Shown here piece by piece: positions 6,612 through 12,908 of a stretch of DNA of 12,908 nt (the first letter of the stretch is position 1; each line of letters opens with the position of its first letter). A program made the translations under genes and the position numbers. This stretch comes from Gemmatimonadota bacterium (GTDB taxonomy: Bacteria > Gemmatimonadota > Gemmatimonadetes > Longimicrobiales > Gaopeijiaceae), in the NCBI GenBank assembly GCA_007129525.1, contig SKVI01000208.1, forward strand, positions 1 through 12,908. The letters run 5' to 3'. The notes under the pieces are model-generated. The model ran no database searches, was not told where the DNA came from, and was given only the letters and a program-made list of their open reading frames with translations.

Positions 6612-9353
6612 CTACTCCTCCGCCTCCGCCCCCACCGCCCGCTCCCCGGGCGCCGCTCCCTCGCTCGCCGGCCCGGCCTTTCCGGCCCGTTCCCGCTCCG
6701 CCTTCCCCACCGCCATCCGCACCCGGATCAGGGTGTCCGGGGTCACCGAGATCGAGCTGATCCCGCACTCCACCAGAAAGGGGGGGATCTCGTCCGGGTA
6801 GTCCGAGGGGGCCTGGCCACAGATTCCGATCTCGAGTTCCCGGGACCGGAACCGCTCCACCGCCTGACGGATCAGGGTCTTGACCGAGGGAGACCGGGCA
6901 TCGGGGTGGTCGTAGTGCTCCAGGTCGTCCCGGGAGACGGCGTAGACCGTCTGGACCAGGTCGTTGGAACCGATGGAGCCCCCCGAGAGCTCCATCGCGT
7001 CGATGAACTGCTCCGCCTCGATGACGTTGGAGGGGAGCTCCACCATGAGGAAGAGGGGGACTCCCGCCGCCGGGGAGAGCCCCCGCTGGTCCAGGAGGCG
7101 GACCACCTTCTCTCCCTCCTCCGGAGTCCGGCAGAACGGCACCATGAGCTGCATGTTGTCGAGCCCCATCCGCTGCCTGGCCGAGCGGAGGGCGTCGCAC
7201 TCCATGTCGAAGGCCGGGAGGAAGCGGGGGTCGGTGTACCGGGCCGCCCCCCGCCAGGCGATCATTGGGTTTTCCTCGTCGGGCTCGAAGAGGCGCCCTC
7301 CCAGGAGGTCCCGGTACTCGTTCGACTTGAGATCCGAGAGCCGGATCAGCACCGGCCGGGGGTGGAAGGCGGCGCAGATCAGCCCTACCCCGTAGCGGAC
7401 CTGGTCCACGAAGAACTCCCGCCGGTCGGCGTAGCTCGGCGTTCGCCGGTCCACGGCTCCCAGGAGGGTCTTGAACTCGTGGGGGTCCTCCGCTCGGATC
7501 CGGTCCTCGTAGGGCCTCAGCTCCTCAGCCAGATCCCCCGTCTCGGCGAAGCGCCGGAGCTCGTCGTAGTAGAGGAGGGCCAGGGGGTGGATCCCCACCT
7601 GGGCGGTGAGGATGAACTCCAGGCGCGCAAGCCCCACCCCGTCGCTGGGGAGCATGGCGTCCTGGAGGGCCTTGGTCGGGAAGCCCACGTTCAGCTTTAC
7701 CTGGGTCTCCAGCTCCTGGCCGTCGTCGATCTCGATCCGCTCCACCTCGAAAGGGTGGATCCCGGCGTACACGTGCCCGGTCTCTCCCTCGGCGCAGGAG
7801 CCGGTGACCTTCATGAGGGGCTTCAGGATACGGGTGGCGTCCTCACACCCTACGATGGCCGGAATCCCGAACTCACGGGCCACAATGGCGGCGTGGGACG
7901 TCCGTCCCCCCTTCTCGGTGACGATGAGGGAGGCCTCGTTCATCATGGGCTCCCAGTCCGGGGTGGTGATCTCGGTGACCAGGACGTCCCCCGGGTCGAA
8001 GACCCGCTCGTCCACCGGGATGTCTTCGAGCTCTTCTCCCTCCATGAGGCGGTTCCGGAGCTCCCGTTTCCGGACGATGACCTCCTCGTAGTCCCGGTAG
8101 ACCCGGACCGTGCCCGATCCGACCCTGGTTCCCACGGCGTTCCCCGTGACCAGGACCTTCCCCTCGGCCTTGAGCCGGTCGGTGAGGGCCTGGTCCATGG
8201 AGTAGGTCTCCAGGATGTTGGCGTGCTCGCCATTGGAGTGGACGGTCTCGGGGCGGGCCTGGACGATGAAGAGGTCTCCGGAATACCCGTCCTTGGCCCA
8301 TTCGATGTCCAGGGGCTTGCCGTAGTGGTCCTCGATGGTGAGGGCCATGTGTCCCAGTTCCAGGACCTCCTCCGGGGCCAGGGACCACTGGCGCCTGCGG
8401 CTCGCGGCCACGTCGGCGCTCTCGGTGGCCGTCCCCCCCTGGATCGAGTAGACCAGCTTCCGGTCCTTTGCGCCCAACCACCGGTGGACCAGGGCTCTCC
8501 GGCCCCGTCGGAGGCCCTCCTTCCAGAGGAGGAAGGTATCTGGTGAGACGCTCCCCTGGACCACCAGCTCCCCCAGGCCATAGGCAGAGGTAACGTGGAT
8601 GACGTTGCGGTTCCCCGAATCGGGGTCCAGGGTGAACATCACCCCGGAAGTGGCGATGTCGGAGCGGACCATCTTCATGACCACCACCGCCACCCCGCCC
8701 TCCAGGGGGTCCATCCCCTTCTGGAGCTGGTAGCTCACCGCACGCTCGGTGAAGGCGCTGGCGGCGCACTTCCGCCACGCCTCCACGACCGCCTCGGGCC
8801 CCCGGATATTCAGGTAGGACTCGTATTGCCCCGCGAAGGAGGCCATGGTGGAGTCCTCCTTCGTGGCGGAGGAGCGGACTGCGGCGTCCACCTCCCGCCC
8901 GTAACGCTCGCAGAGTTCCTCGTAGCTTGCGCCGATCCGGTCGCCCAGCTCCTCCGGCAGGGGAGTGGCCAGGACGAAGGCCCGGGCCATCTCGGTACGA
9001 CCGTGCATTTCCAGGTGATCGTCGGCGGAGGCGTCCTGGAAGATGACCCGCAGCGCCTCCTCCAGGGTGTCGGCCATGGCGGCCCGGGCCTGGATCCCCG
9101 CGTGGCGGTCCTCACAGGACATTTCGTCCCAGGTGCCGGCGGGGACCGGGGACTCCAGGAACTGCCGATATACCGAGACCGTGGCCACGAACCCGTCGGG
9201 AACCCGGACCCCCTTCGGCACCAGCTTCCGGAACATCTCCCCGAGGGAGGCGCCCTTCCCGCCCACCATGGCGGTGTCGTCCTTCCCTATTTCGGAGAAC
9301 CATAGGACGGCCTTTCCGGACCGGGGATCGGGACTCGTGGGCTCGGTTTCCAT
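6612..9353 (-). CDS. ppsA: Phosphoenolpyruvate synthase (pyruvate, water dikinase)
   Basis: 913-residue cytoplasmic enzyme that makes PEP, AMP and phosphate from pyruvate, ATP and water; first step of gluconeogenesis from pyruvate. Domain order: ATP-binding (about 15-370, with 'VGGKGASLGEM' 30-40, 'VRSSATKED' 159-167, 'DIEWAKDG' 349-356 and 'VQARPETV' 364-371), phosphohistidine domain ('GGRTSHAAIVAREFGIPA', catalytic His487), and PEP/pyruvate-binding barrel ('RLSDLKSNEY' 671-680, 'PDEENPM' 691-697, 'GSNDLVQ' 795-801, catalytic Cys845 in 'ICGQAPSD'). All key residues are present. It is about 120 residues longer than E. coli PpsA (792), with charged insertions near 421-450 and 605-640 and an Ala/Gly/Glu-rich tail after 884. 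Start 9353 is chosen because AGGGGAG (9363-9369) is 9 bases upstream; ATG 9392 lacks a ribosome site. No ppsR-like regulator gene is in the window. Confidence 0.96.
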   Translation of the reverse strand: METEPTSPDPRSGKAVLWFSEIGKDDTAMVGGKGASLGEMFRKLVPKGVRVPDGFVATVSVYRQFLESPVPAGTWDEMSCEDRHAGIQARAAMADTLEEALRVIFQDASADDHLEMHGRTEMARAFVLATPLPEELGDRIGASYEELCERYGREVDAAVRSSATKEDSTMASFAGQYESYLNIRGPEAVVEAWRKCAASAFTERAVSYQLQKGMDPLEGGVAVVVMKMVRSDIATSGVMFTLDPDSGNRNVIHVTSAYGLGELVVQGSVSPDTFLLWKEGLRRGRRALVHRWLGAKDRKLVYSIQGGTATESADVAASRRRQWSLAPEEVLELGHMALTIEDHYGKPLDIEWAKDGYSGDLFIVQARPETVHSNGEHANILETYSMDQALTDRLKAEGKVLVTGNAVGTRVGSGTVRVYRDYEEVIVRKRELRNRLMEGEELEDIPVDERVFDPGDVLVTEITTPDWEPMMNEASLIVTEKGGRTSHAAIVAREFGIPAIVGCEDATRILKPLMKVTGSCAEGETGHVYAGIHPFEVERIEIDDGQELETQVKLNVGFPTKALQDAMLPSDGVGLARLEFILTAQVGIHPLALLYYDELRRFAETGDLAEELRPYEDRIRAEDPHEFKTLLGAVDRRTPSYADRREFFVDQVRYGVGLICAAFHPRPVLIRLSDLKSNEYRDLLGGRLFEPDEENPMIAWRGAARYTDPRFLPAFDMECDALRSARQRMGLDNMQLMVPFCRTPEEGEKVVRLLDQRGLSPAAGVPLFLMVELPSNVIEAEQFIDAMELSGGSIGSNDLVQTVYAVSRDDLEHYDHPDARSPSVKTLIRQAVERFRSRELEIGICGQAPSDYPDEIPPFLVECGISSISVTPDTLIRVRMAVGKAERERAGKAGPASEGAAPGERAVGAEAEE

Positions 9354-9360
9354 TCCGGCG

Positions 9361-9450
9361 AACTCCCCTGGCGTAAGGTGGACCGTGGACATGTGGTGGG
9401 GAACGACCGGGCTGCCCCACGATGCACGGCAACCCGACGCCAGGAAAACT
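9361..9450 (-). promoter_or_regulatory. Structured ppsA leader that can sequester the Shine-Dalgarno
   Basis: In the minus-strand RNA, AGUUUUCCUGGCGU (9450-9437) can pair along its full length with ACGCCAGGGGAGUU (9374-9361): 14 continuous pairs, ten Watson-Crick and four G-U. The second arm contains the whole AGGGGAG ribosome site (9369-9363) of ppsA. Directly stacked on the first arm, 9436-9428 pairs with 9416-9408 in a 9-bp hairpin (one G-U) with an 11-base loop. About 33 bases between the helices look unpaired and hold the unused ATG at 9392. This has the look of a translational switch (riboswitch, protein-binding leader or thermosensor). I do not recognise it as a known riboswitch class. 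Confidence 0.5.
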
Positions 9451-9490
9451 AAGCAAGAAAAGTGCCTTCCCCTTGGCCCTGGCTCGCCGG

Positions 9491-11860
9491 TTATCCCTGC
9501 AGGCCTTCCTCCAGCGCGGCGATCCGCTCCCGGGCGTGTTCCACCTGGGGCTGAAGCTCCGGGTCGGCGTCCTCCCACAGTTCCACGAGGCGCCGATAGT
9601 AGTGGAGGGCTAGCTCCGTTTCCCCCAGCTCCTCGTAGACGGGGGCCAGCTTCCGGATGGACCAGAGGCGACTCGCGATGTAATCCGGGAGTCCCGAGGT
9701 CCCCGCCGGAGTAGCCGCATACTCCCACTCCCGGGCGGCCTCCTCCAGGCGGCCCGCCTCCCGGAGCGCCCAGCCCATCGGCCAGGATCGGCACCGGGGG
9801 CAGCGCTGGGCGGAGCGGTAGGACTCCAGCAGTTCGATGGCCTCGTCGGCCCGGTCCTCAGCGAGGAGGATGCGCCAGACGTCCAGCTCGACCGCATCGT
9901 CGGGGTCCCCGGTCTCGGGGAGCATCTCGGCCTCCCACTCGCGGAGGACCGCATCGGCTGCCGACAACCGACCGGCCGTCGCCAGGATCATGGTCTGACG
10001 GGCGTAGTGGCGGTCCTCCGGAGCCAGAGCCGCCACCGAGGGGAGGTCCCGCTCGTCCAGGAGGACCTGGGCGGCGTGGTCGGGATCCCCGGCCAGGACT
10101 TCCGTTCGGAGGGTCAGCGTCCGCACTTCCCAACGGACGCGGCCGTCCACCTCGGCGGCAGCCTGCTCCGAGGCGTCGAACTCTACCCGGGCCTCATCGA
10201 GCCGTCCCCGCCAGAGGTGTAACTGCCCAAGGTCCAGATGGAACCGCGAGCGCCAGAATGCCGGGACCGCGGGGTCCTCGAGCCCCTCTTCCAGGACTGC
10301 CCGTGCCGCTGCATCGTCGCTCTCCTGAAACGTCACCAGGAAGCGCGAGAGTGGCATCCACGAGGGGTGTCCGGGGTGGTGCTCCGCGAAGCGCTCGAGG
10401 ACGGTCCGGGCCTCCTCCGTCTGGTCCTTCGCCAGGTGGGTTCGGATCAGATTGAAGAAGTTGACAGCGGGGGGGCTGGGGAACTCCTGGAGCCGTTCCA
10501 GGAGCTCGACGGCGAGGTCGTAGTCGTGCCTGTCGATGGCGATGACCGACAGGTTGTTGAGGGCGCGGGTGTCGTCGGGATCGATCTCCAGGACCCGGTG
10601 ATACGCCCGCGCGGCAGCCTCCAGGTCCTCCTCGACGCTCCGGTGGTAGTAGGCCTCTACGAGGTACCGTTCCCGGGCGGTCAGGCGGTCCCGGAGCTCG
10701 TAGGCGCGCTCGCTGGCTTCCCGCAGTCCGGGCGAGTCCACGCCGCCCGCGTTGAAGAACACCACTGCCAGCTTCCGCCAGGCCATGGCGAACTCCGGGT
10801 CCTTCTCCACCGCCTCCTCCAGAAGCTCGATGGCGCGTTGAAAGTCGCCCCGATCCTCGGCTCGGTTCGCCTCGCTCAGGAGGCGGAGTGCGGCCAGCGA
10901 CGAGGTGGTCACCTGCTCGAGCCCGGGCCCGGCGCGGATGGAGCGGAGGGACTCGCCTGCCCGTTCCCGGATTCGTTCACTCAGGCGTTCGGTGGCCGGG
11001 ATGAGCTCGTCTGCGGTGGCCGCGGTCTCTCTCATGGAGGCAAGGCTCTCGCCTGACTCGGCCGAACGGAGGACGGCCGAGATGACGTAGCCCGCGCCCA
11101 GCTCGCTCACTTCGCCCTCGAGAACGGCGGTCATCCCCTCCCGGACCGCAATCTCCCGAGCCAGATCAGCGGTGAGGACGGCGTCGGGGTCGACCTGCAT
11201 CCGCTCGAGCGTCGCACGGATATCGGCGCGCTCGGCCACCCGCACGGCTGGGTGTTCGGCGAAGTCGATGCGGAGCAGGTCGGAAACCACGGTGCCGTAG
11301 TCCGGATCGGACCGGGGCCCCTGGAAGTCGGCCAACACGATCCAGTCACCCTCTTCCAGCTCTCCGGCGGCCAGGAGAGAGCCCATCGGTCCGATCCCCA
11401 GCGACCAGCTCAGAAAGTATGCGCCGACCAGTAGCCCCAGGAGGGAGAAGGCGACGATCCCGCTTCCGATGGCCCGCCGCCAGGTGAGATGCCGCTCGAG
11501 GAAGGACCGGTCGGAAAGCGAATCCGCACGGGCAGGCTCCCTCCCCGGATCGGTTCCCTCCGGCGTTCTACCCGGAGTCGGTTGCTCCTGGTCGAGCTGG
11601 CGAGAAGGGTCGCCGGCCGTGCCGCCTCCGGTGTCCTGGCCCGGCCCCCCTTCCTGAACCACGGCCGTGGCGACGACGACCGGAAACCCGATGAGGAGAA
11701 GCACCAGAGCGAAGGGGGGAACCCAGTCCGGAAGGCCGGCGGCCCGGGTGAGCTCGTTGACCACCTGCACCACGATCCACGCGGTGACCAGGTAGACCCC
11801 GAGAACCTGCCACAGGGAGCGGCGATGGGCTTCCCGAACGAGTCTTCTCAGGTGGTCCAT
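9491..11860 (-). CDS. Membrane-anchored FlgO/TolB-like TPR protein
   Basis: 789 residues. Hydrophobic segments at about 17-37 and 49-69 form a paired N-terminal membrane region ('LWQVLGVYLVTAWIVVQVV', then 'LPDWVPPFALVLLLIGFPVVV'). A Pro/Gly/Glu-rich linker (70-118) and a third helix (131-153) follow. Residues about 171-308 resemble the FlgO/TolB-like module ('DWIVLADFQG', 'VVSDLLRIDFAEHPAVRVAE', 'AREIAVREGMTAVLEGEV'). The rest (about 320-789) is TPR repeats, for example 'AIELLEEAVEKDPEFAMAWR' and 'AARAYHRVLEIDPDDTRALN'. Near the end is a C-P-R-C pair (687, 690). This architecture follows the Ser/Thr kinase or adenylate cyclase module in many Gemmatimonadota proteins, but no kinase or cyclase domain is present here. 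Role unknown, probably sensing or scaffolding. ATG 11860 has no clear ribosome site and lies 40 bases after the AlgH stop, suggesting coupling. Confidence 0.85.
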   Translation of the reverse strand: MDHLRRLVREAHRRSLWQVLGVYLVTAWIVVQVVNELTRAAGLPDWVPPFALVLLLIGFPVVVATAVVQEGGPGQDTGGGTAGDPSRQLDQEQPTPGRTPEGTDPGREPARADSLSDRSFLERHLTWRRAIGSGIVAFSLLGLLVGAYFLSWSLGIGPMGSLLAAGELEEGDWIVLADFQGPRSDPDYGTVVSDLLRIDFAEHPAVRVAERADIRATLERMQVDPDAVLTADLAREIAVREGMTAVLEGEVSELGAGYVISAVLRSAESGESLASMRETAATADELIPATERLSERIRERAGESLRSIRAGPGLEQVTTSSLAALRLLSEANRAEDRGDFQRAIELLEEAVEKDPEFAMAWRKLAVVFFNAGGVDSPGLREASERAYELRDRLTARERYLVEAYYHRSVEEDLEAAARAYHRVLEIDPDDTRALNNLSVIAIDRHDYDLAVELLERLQEFPSPPAVNFFNLIRTHLAKDQTEEARTVLERFAEHHPGHPSWMPLSRFLVTFQESDDAAARAVLEEGLEDPAVPAFWRSRFHLDLGQLHLWRGRLDEARVEFDASEQAAAEVDGRVRWEVRTLTLRTEVLAGDPDHAAQVLLDERDLPSVAALAPEDRHYARQTMILATAGRLSAADAVLREWEAEMLPETGDPDDAVELDVWRILLAEDRADEAIELLESYRSAQRCPRCRSWPMGWALREAGRLEEAAREWEYAATPAGTSGLPDYIASRLWSIRKLAPVYEELGETELALHYYRRLVELWEDADPELQPQVEHARERIAALEEGLQG

Positions 11861-11900
11861 GCGACGGATGTTGAAGGAAGAACACGTGCCCGCAACGACG

Positions 11901-12443
11901 TCAGTTCATGCGGGGGTCGAAGGGGACCCGGGCGATCTGCTGGTATTCGGGCCCTTTGCGCCGGAGGACCCGGCTCCACAAGAGCTCCGGGTCTCCGGTG
12001 AAGACATCTTCCTCCCGGGCCGGATCCACGATCCACGAGCCCTCTTCCATCTCCGCCTCGAGTTGCCCCCGGCCCCAGCCCGAGTAGCCGGCAAAGAGAC
12101 GGGCACGCACGACCCCGGGCCCGACATCGGGGGAGACATCGCCGACGAGGAAGCCCACGTTCCCGAAGACCAGGAGGTTGGCGAGCTCAGGGTGGGTGAA
12201 CTCGGCCACCAGCACGGGGCTGGTGGGTTGCACCGGGCCACCCTGATAGAGGCTCTCGTCGCGGCCCACCAACGGCGCCAGCTCCGGGACGCCCTGGCCC
12301 ACCGTGAGGTCCAGGGGCCGATTCAGGACCACGCCCAGCGCCCCGTCCTCGTTGTGTTCTCCCACCAGCACCACCGTGTGGCGGAAGTTCCGATCGTGGA
12401 GACTGGCACTGGAGATGAGAAGCTGGCCTTTGAGGGAGTCCAT
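11901..12443 (-). CDS. algH: YqgE/AlgH family protein (UPF0301)
   Basis: 180 residues, the usual length of the family. Recognisable blocks: 'LKGQLLISSASLHDRNFRHT' (4-23), 'GALGVVLNRP' (34-43), 'LYQGGPV' (65-71) and 'ARLFAGYSGWGRGQLEAEM' (114-132) followed by 'GSWIVD'. The family is soluble and of unclear biochemical role; the name comes from a proposed link to alginate regulation in Pseudomonas. ATG 12443 is chosen because family members begin about here; the frame is open to 12494 but the extra 17 residues look non-coding. Neither start has a strong ribosome site. Confidence 0.92.
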   Translation of the reverse strand: MDSLKGQLLISSASLHDRNFRHTVVLVGEHNEDGALGVVLNRPLDLTVGQGVPELAPLVGRDESLYQGGPVQPTSPVLVAEFTHPELANLLVFGNVGFLVGDVSPDVGPGVVRARLFAGYSGWGRGQLEAEMEEGSWIVDPAREEDVFTGDPELLWSRVLRRKGPEYQQIARVPFDPRMN

Positions 12444-12567
12444 GGTTGAAAGGGTGTCAGTGCGCGTGTGAGCTGGACCGGAAAGGTACGGCATTCGTGC
12501 CGATCCCGCTTGCCGCCAGATGGTTCCGTCCAGCCCGAGGCGGGCCCCGCCCCGACCGGCATCGCTC
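12444..12567. other. Intergenic gap between metalloprotease and AlgH genes
   Basis: These 124 bases follow the metalloprotease stop. A compact inverted repeat, GGCGG/CCGCC (about 12540-12552), could be a weak termination hairpin but lacks a T-tract. No convincing promoter for the AlgH gene is visible, so read-through from upstream is possible. Confidence 0.25.
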
Positions 12568-12908
12568 TCAACGCAGGAGATCGTCGAGGCGCGCCTGCAC
12601 GTGCGCCAGGTGGGCCCGGGTCTCCCGGTCCCTGACCTCCTGGTCCAGCGTTCGGTTCACCTCCTCCCGGAGAAGCTCGAGCTGCTCCCGGATCAGGGGC
12701 ACCACGTCGGACTGGTGGACCTGGAAGGGGGTCCGGAGGCGAAGGTCGTCGAAGTCGGGAGTCTCCAGGTCGGGTCGGTAGTCGCCTGGGGGGGACGGGA
12801 GCTCCGGCGCGCGCTCGGCGAGCAGGGCCTCCATCCGGTCCAGGTATCCCCGCTGAAGGTTCCGGCGAAAGGGATCGATGGGCTCAGCGGACTCCACCTC
12901 CCGCCAGA
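12568..12908 (-). CDS. C-terminal end of a zinc-dependent metalloprotease (DUF4953/DUF5117 type), partial
   Basis: The frame is open to the window edge, giving about 113 residues of a protein whose start lies beyond 12908. The visible part reads 'WREVESAEPIDPFRRNLQRG', then 'YLDRMEALL', a Pro/Asp-rich stretch, and a helical end 'SDVVPLIREQLELLREEV' with 'RETRAHLAHVQARLDDLL'. This matches the C-terminus of large secreted zinc-dependent metalloproteases: a helix starting with a variant of R-R-N-L-Q-R-x-Y/H-L-D-R-L, then an S-D-x-x-x-L-x-R-x-E-L helix and a T-R-x-H-L-x-x-x-x-x-R-I/L ending. The catalytic HExxH region is outside the window, so the call rests on the tail. The internal GTG at 12897 is not a real start. 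Confidence 0.6.
   Translation of the reverse strand, partial: WREVESAEPIDPFRRNLQRGYLDRMEALLAERAPELPSPPGDYRPDLETPDFDDLRLRTPFQVHQSDVVPLIREQLELLREEVNRTLDQEVRDRETRAHLAHVQARLDDLLR

Noticed and set aside
6510..8546. 678-codon open frame on the + strand opposite ppsA
   Set aside because: It is the antisense of a certain, motif-rich enzyme gene. Its composition (Gly, Val, Arg, His, Glu rich, no domain pattern) is what GC-biased codon use produces on the opposite strand.
9445..9470. T-rich minus-strand stretch after the TPR stop as terminator
   Set aside because: No strong hairpin precedes it. Its T-run instead fits the ribosome-site-pairing arm of the ppsA leader.
9354..9794. N-terminal extension of PEP synthase, including ATG 9392
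   Set aside because: The longer frame overlaps the TPR gene. ATG 9392 has no ribosome site, while 9353 has AGGGGAG at 9 bases.
10238..11056. 272-codon + strand frame inside the TPR gene
   Set aside because: Antisense shadow; the TPR repeats on the minus strand explain the region.
1..12908. CRISPR array, tRNA, rRNA, phage or defence genes
   Set aside because: No regularly spaced direct repeats, tRNA-like cloverleaf, rRNA signature, or phage or defence motif was found on reading both strands.

Overview
The window is a high-GC chromosomal segment, apart from a short AT-rich island near 930-985. It carries ordinary free-living bacterial genes. I infer a Gemmatimonadota (Longimicrobiales/Gemmatimonadales-like) genome. 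The main support is the large TPR protein at 9491-11860: its membrane-anchored N-terminus and its C-terminal 'ALHYYRRLVELWEDADPELQP' type ending are typical of that phylum. The secreted tandem amidohydrolase and the zinc-dependent metalloprotease tail fit too. This rests on family knowledge, not on a search, and there is no rRNA in the window to prove it.

Left part (1-2743). A rho-independent terminator at 9-41 closes an unseen + strand gene. A small minus-strand lipoprotein gene (214-762) follows, with a long, hairpin-rich leader and a good sigma70-like promoter in the AT-rich island. Beside the island, on the + strand, is the broken 3' half of a TM2-domain gene (about 988-1164). Converging on it is a 12-TM amino-acid permease gene (1274-2743, minus).

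Middle (2744-6583, + strand). Divergent from the permease is an 814-residue secreted amidohydrolase made of two tandem domains, the first with metal ligands and the second without them. Almost touching it is a DoxX/YkgB-like membrane protein. After a 122-base gap with a possible promoter comes a six-TM protein of unknown function.

Right part (6612-12908, all minus). In transcription order: the C-terminal end of a zinc-dependent metalloprotease (cut by the window edge), a YqgE/AlgH family protein, a membrane-anchored FlgO/TolB-like TPR protein, and a PEP synthase (gluconeogenesis, pyruvate to PEP). The PEP synthase gene has a 137-base leader. In it a 14-base-pair helix can cover the Shine-Dalgarno sequence, with a second hairpin stacked inside. 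This is the most interesting regulatory signal here.

I saw no CRISPR array, tRNA, rRNA, intact insertion sequence, phage gene or defence system. The best leads for something new are the ppsA leader, the tandem amidohydrolase with a degenerate second half, the TM2 relic with its AT-rich junction, and the structured leader of the lipoprotein gene.
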